DNA of 64,000 nt from Planococcus salinarum (GCF_007004625.1 NZ_VIFV01000015.1:1-64000); one strand, 5' to 3'. Shown: positions 8,702 to 19,997, counted from the first letter of the stretch. Made by a program: numbers and translations. The notes: generated from the sequence alone by a model not told the origin.

Positions 8702-9528
8702 TCTTCATCAACCTCCACAATTTTTCGATTTGTCCAAGCAAGTGCCTGTTCAACGCCGCGCTGCAAGGTGCTCGTTGTGGTGAACTCATTCAGATTAATG
8801 CCCAAAGTAACGATGGTTTGGGCAATTTCCGGCCGGATGCCGACAAGCATGCATTTCGCTCCAACCAACCGGACAGCATCTGCAGCCTGAATAATGTGAT
8901 GGGCGACCATTGTGTCGACCACTGGAACACCGGTGATATCGAGCAATACGACTTCTGCGCGATGTTTTACTACACCCTCCAGAAGATTTTCCATGATTAG
9001 ACGTGCCCGCTCGGTATCAATGGTTCCTACAAGCGGCATAACCGAAACTTTATCAAAAACCGGAATCAATGAAGCGGAAAGTTCCTGCAATGCAATTTTT
9101 TGCAGGCTTACAGTGCGTTCCCAAATTTTCGAGTATGTATCGATGGTGGTGTCGCGGATGGGTGTGATCCATTTATTGAATTCTTCAGCAAAAGCACGCA
9201 GATTTTCCTGATTGATCACTTCATCTCTTTCCATGCCGTTAAAGACGATTTCGCCAAAATGATTTATCGCTTTCGTGACAAATGTAATTGACCAGCCATA
9301 GCGCACAACTTTTTCGGAAAAATCATTCAGGCGGCTTTCATAAGCCTCGTGGCTTTCCAATAAGTTCGAGGTCATCAATTCCGCGAACTCTTTACTTGTC
9401 TGATCCAGCAATTCCGCAGGCATAACTTCAAAAGAACGTTCACCCTTCTCGTTACGCATCTTCTCTTGCCAATTGGTAATAATTTCTGTCATATTTTCTT
9501 GAATATATCTGACCATTTGCTTATTCAT
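8698..9528 (-). CDS. rsbR: RsbR, stressosome sensor protein
   Basis: A 276-residue protein: N-terminal helical non-heme globin-like sensor (about 1-140), linker, then a STAS domain (about 150-265). The two conserved threonines phosphorylated by RsbT in Bacillus are seen in [12 protein letters not shown] and in the VGTIDTER region nearby. The ATG at 9528 lies 12 bases after GGAGG, slightly long; an in-frame ATG four codons in is possible. Only one RsbR paralogue is in this window. Confidence 0.95.
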   Translation of the reverse strand: MNKQMVRYIQENMTEIITNWQEKMRNEKGERSFEVMPAELLDQTSKEFAELMTSNLLESHEAYESRLNDFSEKVVRYGWSITFVTKAINHFGEIVFNGMERDEVINQENLRAFAEEFNKWITPIRDTTIDTYSKIWERTVSLQKIALQELSASLIPVFDKVSVMPLVGTIDTERARLIMENLLEGVVKHRAEVVLLDITGVPVVDTMVAHHIIQAADAVRLVGAKCMLVGIRPEIAQTIVTLGINLNEFTTTSTLQRGVEQALAWTNRKIVEVDEE

Positions 9529-9685
9529 TACTTAAAGAATCCTCCTTGGGCTCTTACAACTCTCTTTTATCTTCCCTGTTGCAGCTTGAAGTGACTATTT
9601 AAAGTACCATATCTTTTATTGTATCGGAAATATGCATTTTGCACATCTTTTTTGTGTCTCGTCCCTTTTTTTGGAAGTTATATTG

Positions 9686-9718
9686 CAAAAACATCCGAAG
9701 AAAGGCTTCTTCGGATGT
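9686..9718 (-). terminator. terminator between mazF and rsbR
   Basis: Stem ACATCCGAAGAA / TTCTTCGGATGT (9691-9718) followed by a T-run on the minus strand. It suggests that rsbR has its own promoter rather than relying on mazEF transcription; a TACAAT box is visible about 90 bases before rsbR but no good -35. Confidence 0.85.
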
Positions 9719-9735
9719 TTCAGGTGTATGTATAC

Positions 9736-10086
9736 TTAGAACTTTACGAGTCCGACGCTGATTTCGAGAGCCTCATCCACTTTTTCCATTAGAGCTTCAT
9801 CAAGTTGGGTGATTTTATCCGTCAGCCGGGATTTATCAATCGTCCGCAATTGTTCCAGCAAGATAACCGAGTCCCGTTCAAAGCCATATTTTTTGGCGTC
9901 GATTTCGACATGGGTCGGAAGCTTGGCTTTCTGGATTTGAGCCGTAATTGCCGCAATGATGACAGTTGGACTGAACCGGTTTCCTATATCATTTTGAATT
10001 ACCAGCACCGGTCGGGTTCCACCTTGCTCAGACCCGACCACTGGTGATAACTCCGCAAAAAAAACGTCACCGCGTTTTACAATCAA
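9736..10086 (-). CDS. mazF: MazF/EndoA-family mRNA endoribonuclease toxin
   Basis: The 116-residue product starts [15 protein letters not shown] and has the PemK/MazF core [16 protein letters not shown]. Such toxins cut mRNA at short motifs and are neutralised by the upstream antitoxin. Translation starts with TTG (10084-10086), as in the Bacillus subtilis homologue ndoA. It is four bases from the antitoxin gene and upstream of the sigma-B operon, the standard Bacillus arrangement. Confidence 0.96.
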   Translation of the reverse strand: MIVKRGDVFFAELSPVVGSEQGGTRPVLVIQNDIGNRFSPTVIIAAITAQIQKAKLPTHVEIDAKKYGFERDSVILLEQLRTIDKSRLTDKITQLDEALMEKVDEALEISVGLVKF

Positions 10087-10090
10087 GTTG

Positions 10091-10375
10091 TCACCCTCCG
10101 CTTACGAGTCGCACGGTCATATGCTCCGCTTCGTACTCAGCATGAGAACATTCACAGGAAATCGACAGATTGATCTGTGACATCTCCACGTAGCCCTTGA
10201 TCATTGCTTCCCGAATATGATTTGAGTCATACATGTTTTTCATGACACGCTGAGTGGAGACGTAAATATATTCTCCGTCTTCCTGAACCCGTTCATCTGA
10301 ATGTGTAGTAAGTTCTGAAATCAATTGTTTCGGCAGCTTGACAACTACCTCTTTCGTCTTGGCTCTCTCGTACAC
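10091..10375 (-). CDS. mazE: MazE-like antitoxin (EndoAI)
   Basis: A ~94-residue protein with an N-terminal ribbon-helix-helix-like segment ([17 protein letters not shown]) and an acidic C-terminal region expected to wrap the toxin. It pairs with mazF immediately downstream. Two GTG starts are possible: 10384, whose ribosome-binding site would touch the start codon, and 10375, which has GGAGG at a normal distance; the latter is chosen. It is longer at the C-terminus than some MazE proteins, with a cysteine pair (CECSH). Confidence 0.88.
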   Translation of the reverse strand: MYERAKTKEVVVKLPKQLISELTTHSDERVQEDGEYIYVSTQRVMKNMYDSNHIREAMIKGYVEMSQINLSISCECSHAEYEAEHMTVRLVSGG

Positions 10376-10476
10376 AGCTGACACCTCCGGAATACCGTTG
10401 TTCTCTCTGTTGTTTTTTCTATATCTTCAATCTTAACATTCTGGATGACGTATGGAAAGACAATTCTCGAAGTTCC

Positions 10477-11586
10477 TCACCCGCCGGTGTATTCTTTCGG
10501 AACACGATTCGTCAGAATACAGGGGATTTCATACGGAATTGTCCCCAGCTTTTCCGCCCAGTCTTCTATCAGGATGGTGTCGCCTTTTTGTGAACCAAGC
10601 AATTGCACTTTTTCTCCCACAGGAAACCTTTCCGTCAGCCGGATCATGCACTGGTCCATGCATATACGGCCAACAATCGGCATCCGCTCGCCCTGCACCA
10701 GCACTTCCTGTCCCTGAAGGCCGCGAATCAGACCATCCGCATAGCCGATCGGCAAAGTCGCAATCCACTCATCTTTTTCGCACATATACGTCGCGCCGTA
10801 ACTTAACGTTTCGCCTTTCTTCACTTTCTTGACATGGACGATTTCCGTTTCCAGGCTCATGGCCTGCTGCAATTTGAATGGCATTTCTTTTTTCACATAA
10901 GCTGAAGGCGTTATTCCATAAATCGAGATACCGGTTCGCACTGCGTCAAAAGACAATTCCGGGTGGAGAATCGCAGCCGCACTGTTTGATACATGGAAAA
11001 GCAAATCCTTGCCCCGCCATTTTTTTCTGATTGTATTGATCTCTTTGACCTGCTTCAGGAATAGAGGGTTTTCCGCTTCATCAGCGGTAGCAAAATGGGT
11101 GTAAAGGCCTTCGACCGAAAATGGATGCTGTCCGACAAATCCGAACACCGCTTCAGCTTCTTCCGGCTGAAAACCAATCCGCCGCATGCCGGTATCGAAC
11201 TTCATATGGATTTTCAAAGAACCCACTTCTCTTTCCAACTCTTCAGCAGCCGCTTCCAACCATTCCATCGAGTAGGCAGTCAGGTTGATATTGTGTTTGA
11301 TCGCCACTTCAATAAACCGCACCGGTGATGCTCCCATAACCAAAAGTTCGGCCTCAACACCATTTTCCCGCAGATGGATTGCTTCATCCGGCGTCGCCAC
11401 GGCCAACATCGATGCGCCACTCCTCAGTGCCTGGCGTACAATTTGCAGCACCCCATGACCATAGGCATCTGCTTTCACCACTGCAATCAGCTTTGCGCCT
11501 TCCACCCTTTTCTTTAAAAGTTTTATGTTATGGTCAATTGCCGATAAATCAACAATCGCCTTTGTCGGTCTGTAATTTGTCTCCAT
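10477..11586 (-). CDS. alr: alanine racemase
   Basis: A 369-residue PLP enzyme interconverting L- and D-alanine for peptidoglycan. The PLP lysine is in AVVKADAYGHG (about residue 40) and the catalytic tyrosine region is SYGATY. The ATG at 11586 (METNYRPTKA) is preferred because upstream codons lie inside acpS; it overlaps the acpS end by 38 bases. In Bacillus subtilis a lipoprotein gene (ydcC) separates acpS and alr; it is missing here. Confidence 0.96.
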   Translation of the reverse strand: METNYRPTKAIVDLSAIDHNIKLLKKRVEGAKLIAVVKADAYGHGVLQIVRQALRSGASMLAVATPDEAIHLRENGVEAELLVMGASPVRFIEVAIKHNINLTAYSMEWLEAAAEELEREVGSLKIHMKFDTGMRRIGFQPEEAEAVFGFVGQHPFSVEGLYTHFATADEAENPLFLKQVKEINTIRKKWRGKDLLFHVSNSAAAILHPELSFDAVRTGISIYGITPSAYVKKEMPFKLQQAMSLETEIVHVKKVKKGETLSYGATYMCEKDEWIATLPIGYADGLIRGLQGQEVLVQGERMPIVGRICMDQCMIRLTERFPVGEKVQLLGSQKGDTILIEDWAEKLGTIPYEIPCILTNRVPKEYTGG

Positions 11587-11956
11587 CGTCCTCCACCGCC
11601 TGCATCTTTGATTGTAAAAGGATCTGTGCCGCAGCATATTCCTTAGTGTGTGTTATGGAGATCAGTCCATCTTCTGTCCCCCGGAAAAATACGGAAGGTT
11701 TGCCGTTTAGATCTTTTCTGATTTCAATATCATGAAATGCGCACATTTTCCCGATTCCAGTTCCTTTCGCTTTGCCAAAAGCTTCTTTTGCAGCAAAACG
11801 GCCAGCAAGGAACTCTGTTTTTCTGTTGGCGGATAAAAGCTCATATTCCACCAATTCGTTGTCGGTCAATACACGTTCGCGAAATTTCGCGGACCTGCCG
11901 TCAAGCCGCCGGATCCGGCCAAGCTCAACAATGTCCAAGCCGATTCCCGTAATCAT
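11549..11956 (-). CDS. acpS: holo-acyl-carrier-protein synthase
   Basis: A 135-residue phosphopantetheinyl transferase with the family motifs GIGLDIVEL (N-terminus) and FAAKEAFGKAKGTGIG, and ISITHTKEYAAA near the end. It moves 4'-phosphopantetheine from CoA to acyl carrier protein. AGGAG precedes the ATG at 11956. The C-terminal ~15 residues are hydrophilic and beyond the usual ~120-residue length; they exist only because the frame runs into alr. Confidence 0.95.
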   Translation of the reverse strand: MITGIGLDIVELGRIRRLDGRSAKFRERVLTDNELVEYELLSANRKTEFLAGRFAAKEAFGKAKGTGIGKMCAFHDIEIRKDLNGKPSVFFRGTEDGLISITHTKEYAAAQILLQSKMQAVEDDGDKLQTDKGDC

Positions 11957-11969
11957 AGAGGTTTCTCCT

Positions 11970-11998
11970 TTCAATCATAAACAGGAAAAAGGTATAAT
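11970..11998 (+). promoter_or_regulatory. sigma-A-like promoter of the rhomboid gene
   Basis: A perfect TATAAT (11993-11998) lies 17 bases after TTCAAT (11970-11975), about 27 bases before the ATG. The -35 matches only three of six bases. Confidence 0.5.
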
Positions 11999-12024
11999 AG
12001 TCAGTATGAAACAGAGGTGACGAA

Positions 12025-12633
12025 ATGTTTATTCGCAGAGAAAGTTTTTCCGAGTATTTACGCTTATATCCTGTCGTATCCACATTGATCGCTATTAATG
12101 TTTTGATACATATTTTATCATGGATTCCATTGCTCGGCGCGTATATCTTCAATTATGGCGTCGGCTACAATTTACTGATTGCCGAAGGCGAGTGGTGGCG
12201 TTTCATTACGCCGATGTTCCTGCATGCCGGCATCATGCACCTGTTGTTCAATATGTTCTCCTTGTTCCTGTTCGGGCCCGAACTTGAACGTTTGGTCGGC
12301 AAAGTGCGCTTTATCACAGTTTATGCATTGGCCGGAATATTTGCGACCATCGCAACTTATTTCCTTCAGCCGCTGGATTACCTGCATGTCGGTGCCAGTG
12401 GGGCAATCTTCGGTGTGTTCGGTGCTTACGGTGCATTATTGTATTACGGCGGGCGCGCATTGCCGCAATTAAAACAGATCATTCTACCAATACTCGCCAT
12501 CAGCGTCGTCTTAACTTTCCTGACGCCGAACATCAACGTTACGGCGCATATCGCAGGGCTGATCACCGGCTTCCTGGTCGGACTCGGCTTCTTTCACCCG
12601 AAACGCATTGTCAGCTGGAAAAACAGAAGATAA
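12025..12633 (+). CDS. ydcA: rhomboid-family intramembrane serine protease
   Basis: A 202-residue protein with six hydrophobic segments. The catalytic serine is in VGASGAIFG (about residue 131) and the partner histidine in VTAHIAGLITG (about 176); HxxxN in the HLLFN loop is also present. It would cleave membrane-protein substrates within the bilayer. It is divergent from acpS, the same neighbourhood as ydcA in Bacillus subtilis. AGAGGTGA precedes the ATG. Confidence 0.93.
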   Translation: MFIRRESFSEYLRLYPVVSTLIAINVLIHILSWIPLLGAYIFNYGVGYNLLIAEGEWWRFITPMFLHAGIMHLLFNMFSLFLFGPELERLVGKVRFITVYALAGIFATIATYFLQPLDYLHVGASGAIFGVFGAYGALLYYGGRALPQLKQIILPILAISVVLTFLTPNINVTAHIAGLITGFLVGLGFFHPKRIVSWKNRR

Positions 12634-12635
12634 GG

Positions 12636-12672
12636 AAAAAGGTCAGCCGGATTTACTCCGGCTGACCTTTTT
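12636..12672. terminator. bidirectional terminator (rhomboid gene / ydbT)
   Basis: AAAAAGGTCAGCCGG / CCGGCTGACCTTTTT, strong on both strands, between convergent genes. On the minus strand the hairpin includes the last codons of ydbT. Confidence 0.9.
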
Positions 12673-14185
12673 GTTTGGCTGTAACTGGTGCTGGGTGATA
12701 CCAGTCGAGAATGCGGCTGGCATCTTCTTTTTCCATATAATTGATGCGGGCAGAGTATCCGAGCATACCTGATTTAATCGTTGCCTCTATTGAGGCCAGA
12801 TCTCTTCGCCGCTGGAAATAAGTCTGCAGCACATTAACTGCCTGCACGCGTTTTTTCCAGACGTAGAAAGTATGCTTGCTGAACCCTCTGAATTCCATGG
12901 TCAGCTGACGTCCGATGAGCGCATAGCCCGTGGTCCGGTGCTGCCAGACACCTATCGCGATAACCGGCGGCACAATCAGCAGTGACAACAGTCCATAAGG
13001 AAAGAAGTAATAACTCAGGACACCGATCAACGGCAGCATCCAAAGGAAGTCAAGGCGGTAGTAAAAATGGACGCTTCTTTTCGGAGCTTTTACCAGTTCC
13101 GGCTGAAATTCCATTTCCGGGAACAATTCCTCCAGAACCGGAAGCATGCGATCGTTCTTGACCAATGGAAACAAGCGGATTTTCTCATCTTTCCCACCCA
13201 TCGAACCGCCTGCGCTTTCAACTGTCACTACGCCGTAGCCGAATAATTCCCGCAGCGGATTCCGGGAAACTTTCACTCCCTGGATCCGTTTGAATGGTAC
13301 CGAGACTTTTTTCTTCTCGAGGAGCCCTCTGGTGATGTAAATATGGTCTTTATCCACCTGGATGGTGAACTGGTAATTCGCAAGGAGCGTCAAGATCACA
13401 GAAATAATCCATGCAATCAGAAGACCGGCGAACACCGCGAGCGCAACAATGAGATAACCGAAACGCAGGAACAGTATGACTTCTTCGTAGATGGTTTCAT
13501 AGGGGATCAGATCGCTGAACTGGGATAAGAAAACAGCCACAGCCGATATGACGACACCTATCCCGCCCGAAGTCGTCGCCAGGATCAACAATTCCTTCAT
13601 CGACATGCGGTACAGTGTTTTCAGTTCCTTTTTCTCAGGAACTGCATTTTCATCAACTTGCTCATGTTGGACTTCCAACGGTCCCATGACCGGTATCGCA
13701 CGGTGTTTCGCGTTTTCTATTTCGGTCTCGATGCGGTCTGCGTCCACTCTTTTGATCGCCGTCAATTCCGCTTCCGCTTCACCGGCTTTGCCGGAGCCGG
13801 CAGTTTCAACGCGCACCTTTACAAGGTTGAGCGGACGGTGGAAAATTCCTTCAGTGTAATTAAGACTTTGAATTCGCTCAAAAGGTATGTATCTCTTCTT
13901 TTTTATAAAAAGACCATACTCAATGCGCAACTCGCCGTCTTCAAACCAGTAGACAAACCTTTTCCACTTGATGATCCCGACAACCAATGAAAACAACACT
14001 ACGACCAGACCGATCAGTAAGGGCAAAAGGCCGGTCCACCCTTGGCTGAACATAGCGCCGACGCCGCCGTCCCTGAAAATATTGACACCGAAAATCACGA
14101 TAAACGGAATGATCAACTCTTTCAGGCTTTTCATGAAATTTATAAAAGCGGATACGGGATGCAGTTTATAGCGCATATCAGACAT
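12653..14185 (-). CDS. ydbT: YdbT-type bPH2-domain membrane protein
   Basis: A 510-residue membrane protein with three repeats of two transmembrane segments followed by a bPH_2 (YdbS/YdbT) domain, recognisable from RIEYGLFIKKKRYIPFERIQS, ITRGLLEKKKVSVPFKRIQ and related blocks. The pair YdbS-YdbT gives Bacillus velezensis resistance to the circular bacteriocin amylocyclicin (known); the molecular role here is inferred. The ATG lies inside the last codons of ydbS (eight-base overlap), so the two are translationally coupled. Confidence 0.9.
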   Translation of the reverse strand: MSDMRYKLHPVSAFINFMKSLKELIIPFIVIFGVNIFRDGGVGAMFSQGWTGLLPLLIGLVVVLFSLVVGIIKWKRFVYWFEDGELRIEYGLFIKKKRYIPFERIQSLNYTEGIFHRPLNLVKVRVETAGSGKAGEAEAELTAIKRVDADRIETEIENAKHRAIPVMGPLEVQHEQVDENAVPEKKELKTLYRMSMKELLILATTSGGIGVVISAVAVFLSQFSDLIPYETIYEEVILFLRFGYLIVALAVFAGLLIAWIISVILTLLANYQFTIQVDKDHIYITRGLLEKKKVSVPFKRIQGVKVSRNPLRELFGYGVVTVESAGGSMGGKDEKIRLFPLVKNDRMLPVLEELFPEMEFQPELVKAPKRSVHFYYRLDFLWMLPLIGVLSYYFFPYGLLSLLIVPPVIAIGVWQHRTTGYALIGRQLTMEFRGFSKHTFYVWKKRVQAVNVLQTYFQRRRDLASIEATIKSGMLGYSARINYMEKEDASRILDWYHPAPVTAKQKGQPE

Positions 14186-14657
14186 CGTCTTCCGCCACCC
14201 TTGCCAATGCCGAAATCATGCCTCTCAGTTCATCTGCTTCAGAAGTGATTAATGCAGGTATGGTATGAGTGGTCGCTGCAGTCGATATGGAAATTTCAGC
14301 CAGGTCATAACGACGTAAAATCGGTCCCTGTTCCGTATCGACGTGCTGCACCCGGACCATGGGAACCAATGTACGGGTCACAATAAAGAGGCCGTACTGC
14401 AGCTCGATTTCCTGTTCTCTTACCTCATAGCGCCAGCGCTGCCAACGAATTTTCGGAAACAGGTAAATCAGTAAAAATGCGAATAACAAGAGCGCCCCCG
14501 CATAGACGGCATACAGCCATACGGGCCATCCAAAGAAATAGGTGAGTGCAGCTACGCCCCCCACCAGCAAAGTGAGGACAAAAGTTTCAATCATTCCGTA
14601 GAGCCTCCATACTGTTAACCCTTTTCTTGAGATTTTGTTTTTCGGCTGATCATTCAT
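14178..14657 (-). CDS. ydbS: YdbS-type bPH2-domain membrane protein
   Basis: A 159-residue protein with two transmembrane helices (about 20-70) and one bPH_2 domain (EIELQYGLFIVTRTLVPMVR). It acts with YdbT. No terminator separates the pair. Confidence 0.9.
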   Translation of the reverse strand: MNDQPKNKISRKGLTVWRLYGMIETFVLTLLVGGVAALTYFFGWPVWLYAVYAGALLLFAFLLIYLFPKIRWQRWRYEVREQEIELQYGLFIVTRTLVPMVRVQHVDTEQGPILRRYDLAEISISTAATTHTIPALITSEADELRGMISALARVAEDDV

Positions 14658-14793
14658 ATCCGTCTCCCCATTCCGTTGTTCTTACTCTCAGTGTTTCATA
14701 TTCTACTATACGATTCAATAGCCGGAATGTTCCGGCAGCCCAGTATTTTATAAAGAAAAGCAGATAGTCGGGGTAGCCCATATTTACTCCCAT

Positions 14794-14832
14794 AAAAAAA
14801 TAGCCCGCCGGCAGTTTCCTGCCGGCGGGCTA
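14794..14832 (-). terminator. terminator of cshA
   Basis: A very strong stem (TAGCCCGCCGGCAG / CTGCCGGCGGGCTA, 14801-14831) followed by seven T on the minus strand. Confidence 0.95.
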
Positions 14833-14847
14833 TTTGGTCAAGTCTTA

Positions 14848-16377
<1,530 letters not shown>

Positions 16378-16516
16378 TCAATCTCCTTTTGTCTTCATCT
16401 TATTTACAAATGGTGTACATTTTAGATGAAATAGCGACAAGGTCGAGCCTTTATGAGGAAGTTTCACGTCGAAAATCATACTCTGTAGTTTTAAGTTCAG
16501 AGGGATGTGTGAACAG

Positions 16517-16539
16517 AAAAAGCTCGGGCGTTGCCGAGC
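16517..16539 (-). terminator. terminator-like hairpin in the cshA leader
   Basis: GCTCGG / CCGAGC stem (16522-16539) followed by five T on the minus strand, placed 145 bases before cshA and after another terminator. It does not follow any open frame. Confidence 0.6.
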
Positions 16540-16591
16540 GGTCTGATCGGCGGGTTTTGATGCCCTATAAGTAGAACAAACCGTTTTGCTC

Positions 16592-16618
16592 AAAAAAATA
16601 CTCTTCACAGGGAAGAGT
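16592..16618 (-). terminator. terminator of the ddl-murF-esterase unit
   Basis: Stem ACTCTTC / GAAGAGT (16600-16618) and seven T on the minus strand, about 90 bases after the esterase stop. Confidence 0.8.
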
Positions 16619-16704
16619 GCTTCAAAAATGTATCCATTGCTCTAGATAGAATAACATGCTTCAGAACTACTTGCAATCAATACGCAAAGGTTCCATTAAT
16701 CAGT

Positions 16705-17403
16705 TTATTCATCTCCATCAGCCATAAAAGCCAGGACATGCGTGAACCAATCATCACAGTCATCGCTGTAGCAGATCAGATGCGGACCGTTGTCGGAATG
16801 ATAAATTTCCTTTTCTATCGAACCGAGTTGATTGTAAATATGGTCTGCGGCCGTGACCGGCACAATGCTGTCTTTTTTCCCCTGAACAATGTAGACAGGG
16901 AGCGTCAACTTATCATAATAAGGTTCGACCATTTTGACCACACGCAAAAATTCAATAGCCGAACTGATTGGTGTATTTAATAATTTGTATTCGTACAAAT
17001 GGAACAGAGGATTTTGCGCAAGCCGCCTCTTTACTGCATCCGTCGCGGCATTCCGGACTTCCTCCAGCATCTGCCCGGCGCTGATGTATTTGACGGCAGC
17101 GCTCAACAGCACCAATTTCTCGATTTTATAACGCATCGCCAGATACATGGCAATCAGGCCGCCCATGGAAAAGCCGACGATGATTACACGGTCCACCTGC
17201 TTTTTCAATTCCTTCAATGCAAGCTCGGCGGCCATCATCCACGACTCCGCGGACTTGTTCTTCAAGTCCAGGCTTTCGCCGTGACCTGGCAGCGTAGGGA
17301 TTTTGACCAGCCAATCCGTTTTTTCTTCTATATAATCCGCAAACGGCTGCACTTCGAAAGGACCTCCGGTAAAGCCGTGGATCATTAAAACTCCAGTTTT
17401 CAA
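16705..17403 (-). CDS. alpha/beta-hydrolase (carboxylesterase Est-like)
   Basis: A ~232-residue monofunctional carboxylesterase/lysophospholipase-like hydrolase. The oxyanion region is IHGFTGGP, the nucleophile elbow GFSMGG (Ser about 92), and Asp/His partners are likely in GKKDSIVP and NGPHLI. The physiological ester is unknown. The frame also offers a TTG at 17421 directly after the murF stop; the TTG at 17403 has GAAGGT at a normal distance and is preferred. It is co-directional with murF. Confidence 0.88.
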   Translation of the reverse strand: MKTGVLMIHGFTGGPFEVQPFADYIEEKTDWLVKIPTLPGHGESLDLKNKSAESWMMAAELALKELKKQVDRVIIVGFSMGGLIAMYLAMRYKIEKLVLLSAAVKYISAGQMLEEVRNAATDAVKRRLAQNPLFHLYEYKLLNTPISSAIEFLRVVKMVEPYYDKLTLPVYIVQGKKDSIVPVTAADHIYNQLGSIEKEIYHSDNGPHLICYSDDCDDWFTHVLAFMADGDE

Positions 17404-17421
17404 AGTGCTACCTTCTTTCAA

Positions 17422-18780
17422 TCAGTTCTCGATAAAAGGTTCGATGATGTTCTCAAGCGCCATTCCGCGGGAACCCTTCACCAGAATGACGGATTTTGCA
17501 GAAATCGATGTCTCAAGAAAATCAATGATCGGACGATAATCATCTCTGCTCCAGATCAGTTTCCCTTCATACGTTTCCTGAAGTTTTGTATAAAGCCATT
17601 CCATTTTTGGACCATACAGGCAAACACCGTTGATCTCCGAATTGATGGATTGTGCGATTTCCTCATGATAAGCGCGTTCCTGTTCGCCAAGTTCCAGCAT
17701 GTCACCAAGAACAACCCATTTATCTTCTTTCATCGTTGTCTCACGGATAAAGTTCAAAGCTGCCTTCATGGAAGAAGGTGCCGCATTATAGGCATCGTTG
17801 ATGAACATTGCCCCACCTTTTGCATGGACCATCTGCATCCGCATGTCAGTCAGGGCAGCTTCTTTCAAAGATTTCCGGATTTCTTCCTCCGTCAACCCGG
17901 CTTCAAGTGCAATCAATATTGCCGGCAGGGTATTTTTCACCTGGTGGTCACCGAGCACAGGAATCGTGAACGTCGCATCTATGATGCCGCTGACCATGAA
18001 TGTGCTGCCATTCTCCGTGGCGCGGATATCGGTCACGGTCATTTCGTTATTATCGTCGAAACCGAAAGAAACCGCCTGCGGGAAGTCTTCGACATAAGGT
18101 TTCAGCAACGGCTCGTCGCCGTCATAGAACAATTTCCCGTAGGTTTCAAGGCCCGCGGTAATTTCGAACTTCGCCCGGGCAATCCCTTCACGGGAGCCGA
18201 GGTCCTGCATGTGCGCTTCACCGATATTGGTGATGACTGCATAATCCGGACGTGCCAATTCCGACAGAAATTCGATTTGGCCATATCCGCTCATGCCCAT
18301 TTCCAGCACAGCAAATTTCGTATCTTCATCCAGGGAAAGAATAGTCAGCGGCATGCCCAATTCATTGTTGAAATTGCCCTGTGTTTTTTGCACCTTGAAA
18401 TAAGGCTTCAAGACACTGGCCACCAGATCTTTGGTGGAAGTCTTGCCATTTGAACCTGTAATGCCGATAACCGTTGTCGCCAGTTCATCACGGTATGCGC
18501 GCGCCATTTGCTGCAGCGCCTTTTGGCAATCGTCCACCATCAGAATCGGCAGGTCATCCGGAGGCGATGGCTCATCCCGCTGCCACAAGGCGGCCGCCGC
18601 TCCCGCTTCGATCGCGTGGCGAACGTACAAATGGCCATTAACTTTTTCACCTCGGAAAGGCACAAAAAGGTCACCCTTCTGAAGCGTGCGGGTATTGATG
18701 GAAACTCCAGTGATTTCAATATCTTTTAAATTCGTTTTTACATTCAGCCATTTGGCTACTTGCTCAATCGTTTTTTTCAT
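17422..18780 (-). CDS. murF: UDP-MurNAc-tripeptide--D-Ala-D-Ala ligase
   Basis: A 452-residue Mur ligase. The ATP loop is GITGSNGKTSTKD (about 106-118), followed by central-domain motifs GNFNNELGMPLT and VLEMGMSGYGQI. It adds D-Ala-D-Ala, made by Ddl encoded upstream, to complete the cytoplasmic peptidoglycan precursor. The ATG follows ddl by 13 bases. Confidence 0.97.
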   Translation of the reverse strand: MKKTIEQVAKWLNVKTNLKDIEITGVSINTRTLQKGDLFVPFRGEKVNGHLYVRHAIEAGAAAALWQRDEPSPPDDLPILMVDDCQKALQQMARAYRDELATTVIGITGSNGKTSTKDLVASVLKPYFKVQKTQGNFNNELGMPLTILSLDEDTKFAVLEMGMSGYGQIEFLSELARPDYAVITNIGEAHMQDLGSREGIARAKFEITAGLETYGKLFYDGDEPLLKPYVEDFPQAVSFGFDDNNEMTVTDIRATENGSTFMVSGIIDATFTIPVLGDHQVKNTLPAILIALEAGLTEEEIRKSLKEAALTDMRMQMVHAKGGAMFINDAYNAAPSSMKAALNFIRETTMKEDKWVVLGDMLELGEQERAYHEEIAQSINSEINGVCLYGPKMEWLYTKLQETYEGKLIWSRDDYRPIIDFLETSISAKSVILVKGSRGMALENIIEPFIEN

Positions 18781-18793
18781 CCCTTTTCTCCAC

Positions 18794-19864
18794 TCAATCC
18801 ATTTTTACTTGCAATAATTGTTTATCCTCGTAGCGTTCAGTGGCAAGGTCAATCAGTTTTTCAATCAGTTCCGGATAAGCCACCCCTGTATTTTCCCATA
18901 ATAACGGAAACATGCTGTAAGGTGTGAAACCAGGCAGCGTATTCACTTCATTGATCAGGATTTCGTTGTCCGCCGTTACAAAAAAGTCGGCGCGGACCAA
19001 TCCGGAGCAATCGAGAACTTTAAACGCTTTTTTCGCTGATTCCACCAGCTCCGCATAAACTGTGTCCGTCAGTTCAGCCGGAATAATCATAGCCGTATTG
19101 CCATCTTTATACTTCGCCTGATAATCGTAGAATGCTTTCAAGGGTTTGATCTCGCCTGCCACCGAACATTCCGGCGAGTCATTGCCGAGCACGCCGATTT
19201 CAATTTCACGGGCATTGACTCCTTGCTCGACCACGATTTTGCGGTCAAATTTCAAAGCCTCATTCACTGCGGCGATCAGTTCATCTTCGTTTTCAGCCTT
19301 ATTGATGCCGACGCTGGACCCCAGGTTTGCGGGTTTGACGAATACCGGCCATTGTAACTCGGAGGCGATTTTGCGCACCAATTCCGACTGCCGGTTCTTC
19401 CAATCTCTTCTTATAAAATACACATAAGGTGTTTGGTTCAATCCGGCAATCTTAAATAATTGCTTCATGACGACTTTGTCCATACCGGCCGACGAAGCCA
19501 ATACACCATTCCCGACATACGGAAGGTTCATGACTTCCAGCAATCCCTGTACAGTGCCATCTTCCCCGTTCGGTCCGTGAAGCAACGGAATGATGACATC
19601 GAGGCCATTTTCCTGCTCTGCAGGAAGAAAACCGGAAATATCATTGGGTGCGGAGTTTCCTTGTCCAAGCTGCAATTGTTCAATGCTGCCGGCAGGGCCC
19701 TCAAGAGACGCGCCTTTCCGCCATTCCCCCTCCTGGGTGATATAAACCGGATATACTTCATATTTATCAAAATTCAAGGCTTTCGTAACTGCCTGTGCTG
19801 TTGAAAGGGAAACTTCATGCTCTGCGGATTTCCCGCCATATAACAAACCGATTCTTTTTTTCAT
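18794..19864 (-). CDS. ddl: D-alanine--D-alanine ligase
   Basis: A 356-residue ATP-grasp ligase: [11 protein letters not shown] at the N-terminus, [13 protein letters not shown]-grasp GSSVGINK and metal-binding [11 protein letters not shown] near the end. The frame is open for 56 more codons upstream, but those residues are not family-like and the ATG at 19864 ([11 protein letters not shown]) fits. The unit ddl-murF supplies the D-Ala-D-Ala end of peptidoglycan. Confidence 0.96.
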   Translation of the reverse strand: MKKRIGLLYGGKSAEHEVSLSTAQAVTKALNFDKYEVYPVYITQEGEWRKGASLEGPAGSIEQLQLGQGNSAPNDISGFLPAEQENGLDVIIPLLHGPNGEDGTVQGLLEVMNLPYVGNGVLASSAGMDKVVMKQLFKIAGLNQTPYVYFIRRDWKNRQSELVRKIASELQWPVFVKPANLGSSVGINKAENEDELIAAVNEALKFDRKIVVEQGVNAREIEIGVLGNDSPECSVAGEIKPLKAFYDYQAKYKDGNTAMIIPAELTDTVYAELVESAKKAFKVLDCSGLVRADFFVTADNEILINEVNTLPGFTPYSMFPLLWENTGVAYPELIEKLIDLATERYEDKQLLQVKMD

Positions 19865-19971
19865 CCCAATAACCTCATTTCGTTTTCCAATATGCTTTAG
19901 TTTATCACGAACCCGATTAGACGAAAAATCTTTTCCTGCAGGGAAAGGTAAATCACTCCTTATTCCAATTG

Positions 19972-19997
19972 AAAAAGCTGCCGGTTTTTCCGGCAGC
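19972..19997 (-). terminator. terminator after the unknown gene at 20.0-20.8 kb
   Basis: GCTGCCGG / CCGGCAGC stem (19977-19997) followed by TTTTTC on the minus strand. Confidence 0.85.

Noticed and set aside
17650-18453. 267-codon open frame on the plus strand
   Set aside because: Antisense to murF with shadow-like composition.
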